A stretch of DNA of 5,135 nt from SZUA-430 sp041477875 (GTDB lineage Bacteria; Pseudomonadota; Alphaproteobacteria; Micropepsales; Micropepsaceae): positions 1 to 5,135 of the forward strand of contig JBGOVA010000262.1 in the NCBI GenBank assembly GCA_041477875.1. The letters are read 5' to 3'. Within the stretch, counting starts at the first letter, position 1. Each line of letters opens with the position of its first letter. A program made the translations under genes and the position numbers. Below are positions 1 through 5,135 of this stretch, in pieces. Below the pieces are notes generated by a model. The model saw only the letters and a program-made list of their open reading frames with translations, made no database searches and was not told where the DNA came from.

Positions 1-486
1 CATCTCGGGATTCCCATCGTCGCCATCGCATTCCTGCTGGGCGTGTCCGGCTTGATGACGCCCAACCCTACTTCGCTGGGCATGGAGGCGCGCGCTTCGA
101 AGGCGGATGCGGTCACGGGCGTCTTGCGCATCACGCGCCATCCGTTCCTCTGGTCCGTCGCGCTGTGGTCGGCGTTTCATCTGGCCGCGAACGGCGATGC
201 GGCGTCCGTCGTGTTCTTCGGGATGTTCCTTGTTCTGTCGATCGCCGGGACTTTTTCGATCGACGCGAAACGGGCGCGCAAAATGGGCGAGGCTTGGACG
301 GGCTTTGCCGGGCGGACCTCCAACGTTCCGTTCGGGGCTATCCTGGCCGGGCGGAACGCGTTCAAACTGGGTGAGCTTGTCACCTATCGCCAGGCTGTCG
401 CGCTGCTTGCGTTCGTGGGCGTCCTGTTCATCCACGCGCGGTTGTTCAGCGCCTCGCCGTTTCCGGGCGGGTGGGTGCCGTTTTAG
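1..486 (+). CDS. NnrU family membrane protein (5'-truncated by window)
   Basis: The reading frame is open from base 1 and ends at TAG 484-486, so the true start lies upstream. 161 residues are visible, probably most of the usual NnrU length. NnrU-family proteins are polytopic inner-membrane proteins linked genetically to nitric oxide/denitrification in some bacteria; the plant zeta-carotene isomerase Z-ISO is a haem-binding relative. The sequence shows the family signature: PNPTS (visible residues 21-25), RHPFLW (46-51), then an AFHLAANGD segment (58-66) with His47 and His60 as the conserved histidines. At least three hydrophobic stretches follow the pattern of membrane helices (about 2-19, 68-88 and 135-150), and a basic loop DAKRARK lies between two of them. 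No denitrification gene is visible nearby, so a NO-related role is not supported by context. An in-frame GTG at 43 falls inside a hydrophobic segment and is not a credible start. The family call is firm; the function is unknown. Confidence 0.88.
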   Translation, partial: HLGIPIVAIAFLLGVSGLMTPNPTSLGMEARASKADAVTGVLRITRHPFLWSVALWSAFHLAANGDAASVVFFGMFLVLSIAGTFSIDAKRARKMGEAWTGFAGRTSNVPFGAILAGRNAFKLGELVTYRQAVALLAFVGVLFIHARLFSASPFPGGWVPF

Positions 487-562
487 TTCCTCACTAATGC
501 CGCGTTAACGATCTGGTTGCCTCTCGGGCCTAGACTTGCTCGTCGAGGCAGAGGGCGAGACC

Positions 563-883
563 ATGTCAGCGGCGGCACAAGCGGTCGACTACGATCATCT
601 TCGCGTTCAAGCGGCGGAGGATCTCGGCGTCATGCGCGAGGTCTTGGCCTTGTTCATCACGCATGGCGAGCAAGTGATCGGCGAGCTCGAACGCGCGAGC
701 GACGCGAAGACGTGGAAGCAGTGGGCGCACACGCTCAAAGGTTCGGCGCGCGGCGTCGGCGCCTTCGCAGTGGCAGAAGCGGCAGCTGACGCGGAGCGTC
801 ATTTGCTGGACAAGAGCCGCCTTGAGCCCCTGAAGACTGTCTTCGCAGAAGCACGCGCTTACATCGGAATGCATCCACTGTGA
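563..883 (+). CDS. Stand-alone Hpt (histidine phosphotransfer) domain protein
   Basis: A 106-residue protein consisting of a single Hpt domain. Hpt proteins are four-helix-bundle cytosolic intermediates that carry a phosphoryl group on histidine between receiver domains of a multistep phosphorelay. The phosphorylation motif is AHTLKGSARGVGA at residues 55-67, with His56 (codon 728-730) as the phospho-acceptor, followed by the usual Ala-rich helix and an acidic residue (EAAADAERHL). Length fits a bare Hpt domain; there is no kinase, receiver or membrane segment. I chose ATG 563 because GAGGG at 551-555 lies 7 nt upstream; the frame is open back to a TTG at 536, but those nine extra residues would cover the Shine-Dalgarno sequence. 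It lies 76 nt after the NnrU-like gene and 89 nt before the MBL hydrolase, on the same strand. No hybrid kinase or response regulator is in view, so its partners are unknown. Confidence 0.87.
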   Translation: MSAAAQAVDYDHLRVQAAEDLGVMREVLALFITHGEQVIGELERASDAKTWKQWAHTLKGSARGVGAFAVAEAAADAERHLLDKSRLEPLKTVFAEARAYIGMHPL

Positions 884-900
884 CGTTTGTCACCATGTGG
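875..900. repeat. Imperfect inverted repeat over the Hpt stop codon
   Basis: CCAC (875-878), T, GTGAC (880-884), loop GTTT (885-888), GTCAC (889-893), CAT, GTGG (897-900). The inner arms pair over 5 bp and the outer arms over 4 bp, separated by a 1x3 internal loop. The TGA stop codon (881-883) lies inside the left arm. No T-tract follows, so this is not a standard intrinsic terminator. It may be a small RNA stem-loop at the mRNA 3' end or a protein-binding dyad upstream of the MBL gene; chance is also possible. Confidence 0.3.
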
Positions 901-972
901 CCGTGCGTTGCTGTGTCGGCGGCGCGGCGCGGATAGACTTCAGACGGGCTGATTTAGGGGTATTCGAGGCGG

Positions 973-1797
973 ATGGCGTTCAAGGTCAAGTTCTGGGGTA
1001 CGCGGGGGACCGTGGCATGTCCTGGTCCCAATCACCTGGCCTTTGGCGGGAACACGAGTTGCGTCGAAGTGGCGATGGGCGGGCGGCGGGTCATTTTCGA
1101 CCTGGGCACGGGCGTGCGCAATCTCGGCAAGTGGTTCATGCGCAAGCAGATGCGCGAGGCGACCGTCCTGATGTCGCACACGCATTGGGACCACATCCAC
1201 GGCTTTCCGTTTTTCCAGCCGGCGTTCGCCGACGGCAATCACTTTCGCATCATGGCGGGGCATCTGGACACGGGCTTGAAGATCCAGAACGTGCTCGCCG
1301 GGCAGATGACGCATCCCTTCTTCCCGGTGCCGATCGACATCATGAAGGCGCAGATCGAGTTCGTCGATTTTCGCGCCGGCGACACGTTCTCGCTCGCCAA
1401 CGATATTCGCGTGCGTACCGCACTTTTGAACCATCCGGACGGCGCGACGGGCTATCGGCTCGAATATCAGGGCAAGTCGCTGTGCTACATCACCGACACC
1501 GAGCACCTGCCCGGCAAGCCCGACCAACGCATCATGGCGCTCGTCGAGGGTGCCGACCTCATGATCTACGATTCGACGTATACGGATCATGAGTTTCCGG
1601 CCAAGCGCGGCTGGGGCCATTCGACCTGGCAGGAAGGCATGCGCCTTGCGCACGCCGCGAATGTGAAGCGACTCGGCATCTTCCACCATGATCCCGATCA
1701 TGAGGATCACTTCATGGAAGAGATAGAGGCCTCGGCGCTGGCCGCGTGGCCCGGCTGCTTCGTGGCGCGCGACAATATGCGGATCAATTTGATCTGA
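973..1797 (+). CDS. MBL-fold metallo-hydrolase (PhnP/cyclic phosphodiesterase-like)
   Basis: A 274-residue soluble protein of the metallo-beta-lactamase superfamily, close in type to phosphoribosyl cyclic phosphodiesterase (PhnP)-like and related predicted phosphodiesterases. It starts with FWGTRGTVACPGP (7-19) and GGNTSC (25-30), both typical of this subgroup. The metal site is complete: HTHWDH at 69-74 (His69, His71, Asp73, His74), His154 in LNHPDG, Asp175 in ITDTEH, and a C-terminal FHHDPDH (237-243) whose His239 is the likely last ligand. A GHST segment (215-218) is also typical. No signal peptide, so cytosolic. ATG 973 gives the expected N-terminus; a GAGG at 966-969 lies close upstream, and an AGGGG at 956-960 somewhat far. 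Its stop codon is 3 nt from that of the convergent sulfatase gene. The Hpt gene upstream on the same strand hints at signalling, but the substrate cannot be read from sequence. Without phn genes nearby, a C-P lyase role is unlikely. Confidence 0.88.
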   Translation: MAFKVKFWGTRGTVACPGPNHLAFGGNTSCVEVAMGGRRVIFDLGTGVRNLGKWFMRKQMREATVLMSHTHWDHIHGFPFFQPAFADGNHFRIMAGHLDTGLKIQNVLAGQMTHPFFPVPIDIMKAQIEFVDFRAGDTFSLANDIRVRTALLNHPDGATGYRLEYQGKSLCYITDTEHLPGKPDQRIMALVEGADLMIYDSTYTDHEFPAKRGWGHSTWQEGMRLAHAANVKRLGIFHHDPDHEDHFMEEIEASALAAWPGCFVARDNMRINLI

Positions 1798-1800
1798 ACA

Positions 1801-3330
1801 TCAGAAGCGCGCGGCTGTGCGTTCGATCATGCCGCGCTCGGTCGCCATCTTGTGCGTCAGCGTTTGATCCTCGTGCGCCAAACGCCACGACAGCAATTCT
1901 TGCGCATAGGCGAGAGCAGTCGCTGCGTGGTTCGGATCTGCGGCGAGGTTGACGAACTCGCCCGGGTCGCGCGCGAGATCGAATAGCAACGGCGGCAGAC
2001 CCGCGAAGTGGACGTATTTGAAGCGCTCGTCGCGGATGACGGTCAGATTGCATTGATGCAGCGTGAGGCCCAGCGCTTTTTCGGCGCCGTCGGGGAAGGT
2101 CACATCGCGGAAGTCGAATTCCCAGTGCGCGTGTTTGCGCCATGACGGCGTGGCGCCCTCGAGGAACGGCGTCAGCGAACGGCCGTCGCATTGCGGGGGT
2201 ATGGCGGCGCCGATGAAATCCAACATCGTCGGCATGATGTCGACGTTCTCGGTGAAGTGGCGCACTCGGCGGCCGCGGGTGAGGTCGGCCGATGCGCGCG
2301 GGTCGCGCACGATCAGCGGCACGCCGTAGGCGGCGTCGAAATAGCCGGCTTTGCCCAAGAGCCAGTGATCGCCGAGCTGTTCGCCATGGTCGCTGGTGAA
2401 GACAATCAGCGTATCATCCCACAGGCGCTCGCGCTTCAGGTGCGCAAAGAGGCGGCCGAGATTGTCGTCGACTTCGCTCATCATGCCGAAATAGACGGCA
2501 CGCAGGCGGTTGAGCTTCCGCGCTTTGTCGGGAGCGAGGAACAGCGGATGCTTGAGTTGATTGGCGAGCCAGGGGTGCTGCGCGCCTTCTTCGTCGGCGG
2601 ACGCTCGGCGCGCGGGCGGCGGCAACGATTCCGGGTCGTAGAGACGATTCCAGGGTTCCGATGCGATCCAAGGCGGATGCGGGCGCAGCAGCGATAGATG
2701 AAGAATCCACGGCTCGCTGCGCTTGGCACTGATGTAGTCGATCGCTTGGTCGACGTGCCATGTCGTATCGTTGTGCTCCGCGCTGACGATCCACGGCTTG
2801 GGATGGGGTGCACCGTCTTCGTAGTCGGCGCCGGGCTCGCGCAGCCAGATCACGAACCGCGGTTCGTGCGGAAGCTCGTAACCCTTGGACACGAGATAGT
2901 CCGCCCAAGGCCCGGGCTGATCCATGCTGACATGCGCGACTGGATTGAGGCCGGGAAGAATGCCTTCATAGGTGCGCAGACGCGGGTCGTCGGGCGAAAG
3001 ATCGCGCGGGTCGGGTGTTTGATCGGTGTAGCCGATGAGCGCGGGATCGTAGCCGAGTTTGCGTCCTTCAAGCGCCCAGTTCGTGTGACGGCGATCGAGC
3101 GGCGTGCCGTTGATCGCAACGCGATGATTGTGTTGATAGAGGCCGGTGTGGAGCGTCGCGCGGCTTGGCGAGCACGGCGCGGTGTTGGCGTAGTGGCGTG
3201 CGAACATGACGCTTTCGCGGGCGAGCGCGTCGAGGTTCGGCGTCTTGACGACGGGGTGGTTGAGCGCGGACAGGCAGTCGCCGCGCCACTGATCGGCCGT
3301 GATGAAGAGGACGTTCTTGGGTTTTGTCAT
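1801..3330 (-). CDS. Sulfatase / phosphonate monoester hydrolase (formylglycine type)
   Basis: A 509-residue enzyme of the alkaline phosphatase superfamily. By recall of the Rhizobium phosphonate monoester hydrolase (PMH), it matches that group along its length, including YDPALIGYT, PDPR, RPHPP, SDHGEQLGDH, CDGRSL, EFDFRDV and a LSWRL...TLTH tail. These enzymes hydrolyse phosphonate monoesters, phosphodiesters and sulfate esters. The nucleophile is Cys53 in CSPSR (53-57), to be converted to formylglycine. Metal ligands are Asp13 (with Gln14), Asp314 and His315; further active-site residues are Arg57, Asn74, Tyr101, His218 and Lys327. The position matching PMH Thr107 appears to be Asp103. There is no signal peptide, so a cytosolic enzyme is expected. 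The start ATG (3328-3330) gives the usual MxKPKNVLFITADQWRGD opening but has no clear Shine-Dalgarno sequence. It begins 12 nt after the chorismate mutase stop, so probably cotranscribed and translationally coupled. Related arylsulfatases share these motifs, so the natural substrate is open. Confidence 0.9.
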   Translation of the reverse strand: MTKPKNVLFITADQWRGDCLSALNHPVVKTPNLDALARESVMFARHYANTAPCSPSRATLHTGLYQHNHRVAINGTPLDRRHTNWALEGRKLGYDPALIGYTDQTPDPRDLSPDDPRLRTYEGILPGLNPVAHVSMDQPGPWADYLVSKGYELPHEPRFVIWLREPGADYEDGAPHPKPWIVSAEHNDTTWHVDQAIDYISAKRSEPWILHLSLLRPHPPWIASEPWNRLYDPESLPPPARRASADEEGAQHPWLANQLKHPLFLAPDKARKLNRLRAVYFGMMSEVDDNLGRLFAHLKRERLWDDTLIVFTSDHGEQLGDHWLLGKAGYFDAAYGVPLIVRDPRASADLTRGRRVRHFTENVDIMPTMLDFIGAAIPPQCDGRSLTPFLEGATPSWRKHAHWEFDFRDVTFPDGAEKALGLTLHQCNLTVIRDERFKYVHFAGLPPLLFDLARDPGEFVNLAADPNHAATALAYAQELLSWRLAHEDQTLTHKMATERGMIERTAARF

Positions 3331-3342
3331 TGCGCGCGGAGC

Positions 3343-3693
3343 TTAGCGCGCCGCGCTTACCTGTGCAGGTCTGATGTTGGCGTCGTCGAACACCTCGAAC
3401 TCGTGCGCGATGCAGCCGTTCATGAGCGTGCGCCAGACGGATTCGGCGATCGTGTACGGAAACTTTTCGCGCGTGCAGGAGGCTTCGACCTTGGTCAGCA
3501 CGTCGGCGATGCGGGCTTCGTCGCGGACTTTTGCGCGATCGGTCTTGATGTGGCCCGCGCGCTCAATGTAGGTCAAGCGCTGGGCCAGAAGGCGGATGAG
3601 GGCGCGGTCGACGCGGTCGATCTCGCCGCGGATCTCGGACATCGACTGGCAATTGCCGGCAGGCACACCTTGCAAGTCGGGCCACGGGGTCAT
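3343..3693 (-). CDS. Chorismate mutase, AroQ type (short alphaproteobacterial form)
   Basis: A 116-residue protein with one AroQ-fold chorismate mutase domain (about 17-105), all-helical, normally an intertwined dimer. It converts chorismate to prephenate, the first step towards Phe and Tyr. Residues matching the E. coli/PchB active site are Arg22 (MSEIRGEID), Arg39 (LLAQR), Lys50 (GHIK) and Arg57/Asp58 (KVRDEARI). At the C-terminal helix, Glu98 (AHEFEVF) takes the place of the catalytic Gln. No prephenate dehydratase or dehydrogenase domain is fused. The related enzyme isochorismate pyruvate lyase (PchB) has the same fold, but no siderophore genes are near and the VRDE and EFE segments fit mutase better. 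I chose ATG 3691-3693 because AAGGA lies 9 nt upstream; Met18 is an alternative start without a ribosome site. The first 16 residues are a non-domain extension. First gene of a likely two-gene operon with the sulfatase/PMH. Confidence 0.85.
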   Translation of the reverse strand: MTPWPDLQGVPAGNCQSMSEIRGEIDRVDRALIRLLAQRLTYIERAGHIKTDRAKVRDEARIADVLTKVEASCTREKFPYTIAESVWRTLMNGCIAHEFEVFDDANIRPAQVSAAR

Positions 3694-3702
3694 GGCGTCA
3701 GG

Positions 3703-3707
3703 TCCTT
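3703..3707 (-). promoter_or_regulatory. Ribosome binding site of chorismate mutase
   Basis: On the - strand this reads AAGGA, with 9 nt to the ATG at 3693. It is the clearest Shine-Dalgarno sequence on this strand. It decides for the longer chorismate mutase start over Met18 (3640-3642), which has none. Confidence 0.6.
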
Positions 3708-3743
3708 GTAAGTTCGCGGGGCGTCCGAGCGGGATATGGCGGC

Positions 3744-3851
3744 CTAAACCGCGGCGAACAACGCGTCATGCGGACGCGCGAGATTGTGACCCTGTTGGCC
3801 GAAGAAATAGGGGCGGTATTGAATTCCAGTGGCGCGAGCCAATTTGTACAT
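3744..3851 (-). CDS. Possible 35-residue Tyr/Phe-rich peptide upstream of chorismate mutase
   Basis: A short open frame from ATG 3849-3851 to TAG 3744-3746, ending 50 nt before the chorismate mutase start on the same strand. The peptide has a cluster QYRPYFFGQQ (11-20) followed by GHNLARPHDALFAAV. It looks more protein-like than random translation and has three Tyr and three Phe. It is not a family I recognise. No Shine-Dalgarno sequence is visible before the ATG, and third-position GC is lower than in the neighbouring genes, both of which argue against it. The frame also continues open upstream into the antisense of the reductase gene. It could be a small protein, a leader peptide, the remnant of a larger gene, or chance. 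Confidence 0.22.
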   Translation of the reverse strand: MYKLARATGIQYRPYFFGQQGHNLARPHDALFAAV

Positions 3852-3894
3852 GTAGGTTTGTGGGAATAAATATATAACATTATTGGAACGTATA

Positions 3895-4941
3895 ATGGCA
3901 ACGAATGCAGCGGCGGCTGGGGGGCAGCATAAGACGGATGTGGTGATCATCGGGGCGGGGCCGATTGCTCTGTTCGCGGTGTTCGAGCTTGGGCTGCTCG
4001 ATCTCAAAGCGCATCTCGTCGACATTCTCGACCGCGCGGGCGGTCAGTGCGCCGAACTCTATCCGGAGAAGCCGATCTACGACATCCCCGCCGTCGTCGA
4101 AGTCACGGGGCAAGGATTGACCGACCGCCTGATGGACCAGATCAAACCGTTCGGTCCGACGTTCCACTTCTCGCAGATGGCCGAGGCGCTGGAGAAGACG
4201 GCGGACGGCTGGCGCGTGACGACAGATGCCGGCACGCAAATCGAGGCGCGCGTCGTCGTGATCGCCGCGGGCGGGGGCAGCTTCACGCCCAAGAAGCCGC
4301 CGATCCCGGGCATCGAGGCTTACGAGAACGGCTCGGTGTTCTATGCCGTGCGCAAGATGGACCGTTTTCGGGACAAGGTCGTCGTCATCGCGGGCGGCGG
4401 GGACTCGGCGCTCGACTGGACGCTCAATCTGCAGCCGATCGCCAAGAAGCTTCTGCTCGTGCATCACCGCGACGGATTCCGCGCGTCGCCCGACAGCGTG
4501 AACAAAATGCGCGCGCTGGTCGCGGACGGGAAAATGGAATTCCACATCGCCAACATCAAATCGCTGCACGGCACGGGCAACAAGCTCGAGGGGTTGACGC
4601 TCAACAACAAAGAGCGGGGTGATTACCGTCTCGACGCGGAGATGCTGTTGCCGTTCTTCGGGTTGACCATGAAGCTCGGGCCGGTGGCGAATTTCGGCAT
4701 CGGGCTCAACGAGAACCTCATTCCGGTCGATACCGAAAAGTTCGAGACGAACGTGAAGTCGATCTTCGCGATCGGCGACATCAACACCTATCCCGGCAAG
4801 CTGAAGCTCATCCTGTCGGGCTTCCACGAAGGCGCGCTGATGGCGCAGCAGGCGTTCCGCTATTGCCGGCCGGACGAGAAACTGCGCTTCCAGTACACGA
4901 CATCCTCCACCAGCCTGCAGAAGAAATTGGGCGTGGCATGA
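3895..4941 (+). CDS. Ferredoxin-NADP reductase, thioredoxin reductase-like (FAD)
   Basis: A 348-residue flavoprotein (EC 1.18.1.2 type) that passes electrons between NADPH and ferredoxin. It has the two-dinucleotide-domain layout of thioredoxin reductase without the CxxC redox pair. The FAD site is VVIIGAGPIAL (16-26), followed by the subgroup signature GGQCAELYPEKPIYDIP (49-65). The NADPH site is VVVIAGGGDSALDW (162-175), with HHRDGFRA (190-197), whose basic residues suit the NADPH 2'-phosphate. The C-terminal FAD motif is FAIGDINTYPGKLK (291-304). A tail of about 15 residues with TTSSTSLQKKLG is typical of this reductase class and covers the flavin in known structures. ATG 3895 is chosen; an in-frame TTG at 3883 would add four residues but is less likely. 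The ribosome site is weak (GGA 3885-3887). The next gene is a ferredoxin overlapping by 4 nt, its probable redox partner. Confidence 0.93.
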   Translation: MATNAAAAGGQHKTDVVIIGAGPIALFAVFELGLLDLKAHLVDILDRAGGQCAELYPEKPIYDIPAVVEVTGQGLTDRLMDQIKPFGPTFHFSQMAEALEKTADGWRVTTDAGTQIEARVVVIAAGGGSFTPKKPPIPGIEAYENGSVFYAVRKMDRFRDKVVVIAGGGDSALDWTLNLQPIAKKLLLVHHRDGFRASPDSVNKMRALVADGKMEFHIANIKSLHGTGNKLEGLTLNNKERGDYRLDAEMLLPFFGLTMKLGPVANFGIGLNENLIPVDTEKFETNVKSIFAIGDINTYPGKLKLILSGFHEGALMAQQAFRYCRPDEKLRFQYTTSSTSLQKKLGVA

Positions 4942-5135
4942 AGCTGATCGTCACCGACCGCGAAGGCAAGGTTCACGAATTGGACGGGCGCGACGGCTGG
5001 CGCGTGATGGAGGTGATCCGCGATGCCAACCTGCCTCTTGCCGCGGAGTGCGGCGGCGCCTGCGCGTGCGCGACCTGCCACGTCTACGTGGACGACGCGT
5101 GGCTTGCGAAACTTCCTCCACAGGAAAAACAAGAG
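4938..5135 (+). CDS. [2Fe-2S] ferredoxin, adrenodoxin/putidaredoxin type (3'-truncated by window)
   Basis: The first 66 residues of a ferredoxin that usually has about 105. It opens MKLIVTDREGKVHELDG and contains the cluster loop AECGGACACATCHVYV (36-51). Cys38, Cys44 and Cys47 give the C-x5-C-x2-C spacing; the fourth ligand should lie about 35-40 residues further, beyond the window. Cys42 is an additional cysteine inside the loop. The CATCHVYV segment marks the vertebrate-type (adrenodoxin, putidaredoxin, palustrisredoxin) class, which serves cytochrome P450s, Fe-S assembly or other oxygenases. The start ATG (4938-4940) overlaps the reductase stop TGA (4939-4941), so translation is very likely coupled and the protein is the reductase's natural partner. 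The final acceptor cannot be told from this window. Confidence 0.93.
   Translation, partial: MKLIVTDREGKVHELDGRDGWRVMEVIRDANLPLAAECGGACACATCHVYVDDAWLAKLPPQEKQE

Larger units (their letters stand above)
3694..3894. promoter_or_regulatory. Divergent intergenic region with AT-rich island
   Basis: This 201-nt region separates the start codons of chorismate mutase (-) and ferredoxin-NADP reductase (+), so it must hold promoters for both unless an uncharacterised gene intervenes. The half near the reductase is strikingly AT-rich: 3841-3900 has 17 G/C in 60 bases, against well over 60% in the genes. It contains TACATGTA (3847-3854, a perfect palindrome) and a TATAAC -10-like hexamer (3873-3878) without a convincing -35. 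CATTAT (3878-3883) and ATAATG (3892-3897) form an inverted repeat around the reductase start. The region also contains two overlapping short open frames on opposite strands (3744-3851 and 3768-3869). I cannot assign precise promoter boxes or a regulator. Confidence 0.45.

Noticed and set aside
505..519. CtrA-like site (TTAA-N7-TTAA) before the Hpt gene
   Set aside because: Only the first half (TTAA 505-508) is present; the second half reads GTTG.
908..939. Possible promoter TTGCTG (908-913) and TAGACT (934-939) before the MBL gene; TAGACT also occurs at 531-536 before the Hpt gene
   Set aside because: The spacer before the MBL gene is 20 nt, and no well-placed -35 goes with the second copy. 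A shared hexamer is too little to call promoters.
940..1710. A 256-codon open frame on the - strand opposite the MBL hydrolase
   Set aside because: The + strand frame holds the full HTHWDH metal site and an otherwise typical family sequence; the antisense frame has no motif.
2698..3711. A 337-codon open frame on the + strand opposite the sulfatase and chorismate mutase genes
   Set aside because: It is the antisense shadow of two genes with full motif support. Its translation is Arg/Val/Ala/Asp-rich without recognisable motifs and crosses two separate genes.
3850..3855. A start-stop element (ATG directly followed by TAG) upstream of the reductase
   Set aside because: It has no ribosome binding site and arises from the TACATGTA palindrome; there is no reason to think it is translated.
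3891..3896. Perfect TATAAT hexamer upstream of ferredoxin-NADP reductase
   Set aside because: It overlaps the ATG start codon, so transcription from it would start inside the gene; no -35 at suitable distance.
3880..4827. A 315-codon open frame on the - strand opposite ferredoxin-NADP reductase
   Set aside because: It is a shadow frame of a high-GC gene: the composition is His/Arg/Asp/Leu-rich, no family is recognised, and the + strand gene has complete FAD and NADPH motifs.

Overview
The window reads as chromosomal DNA from a GC-rich alphaproteobacterium. The evidence is high GC in third codon positions, an NnrU-family membrane protein, a short AroQ-type chorismate mutase of the alphaproteobacterial form, and a thioredoxin-reductase-like ferredoxin-NADP reductase paired with an adrenodoxin/putidaredoxin-type ferredoxin (an arrangement known from Rhodopseudomonas and relatives). 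The order or genus cannot be fixed from the sequence. I see no mobile element, tRNA, rRNA, CRISPR array or prophage gene.

There are three blocks. Block 1 (1-1797, + strand) holds the 3' part of an NnrU-like gene, a small stand-alone histidine phosphotransfer (Hpt) protein and a metallo-beta-lactamase-fold hydrolase. Block 2 (3693 down to 1801, - strand) holds a chorismate mutase gene followed 12 nt later by an alkaline-phosphatase-superfamily sulfatase/phosphonate monoester hydrolase. Block 2 meets block 1 tail to tail with only 3 nt between stop codons. Block 3 (3895-5135, + strand) holds ferredoxin-NADP reductase and, overlapping it by 4 nt (ATGA), a [2Fe-2S] ferredoxin cut by the window end. 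Blocks 2 and 3 diverge from a 201-nt intergenic region. Its half nearest the reductase is a sharply AT-rich island (17 G/C in the 60 bases 3841-3900).

Functionally, block 3 is an electron-transfer pair: NADPH -> FAD reductase -> [2Fe-2S] ferredoxin -> an acceptor outside the window. Block 2 joins an aromatic amino acid pathway enzyme with a cytosolic hydrolase needing a formylglycine modification; the two have no obvious common pathway. In block 1 the Hpt protein is an orphan phosphorelay part, with no kinase or response regulator in view, and the MBL hydrolase has all its metal ligands but no known substrate.

Most of the window is ordinary. The points worth a second look are the intergenic region (a possible small peptide gene rich in Tyr/Phe upstream of chorismate mutase), an inverted repeat over the Hpt stop codon, the 3-nt convergent junction, the substituted position in the sulfatase/PMH active-site region, and the conserved-looking gene pairings. 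I found nothing that amounts to a clear new system.
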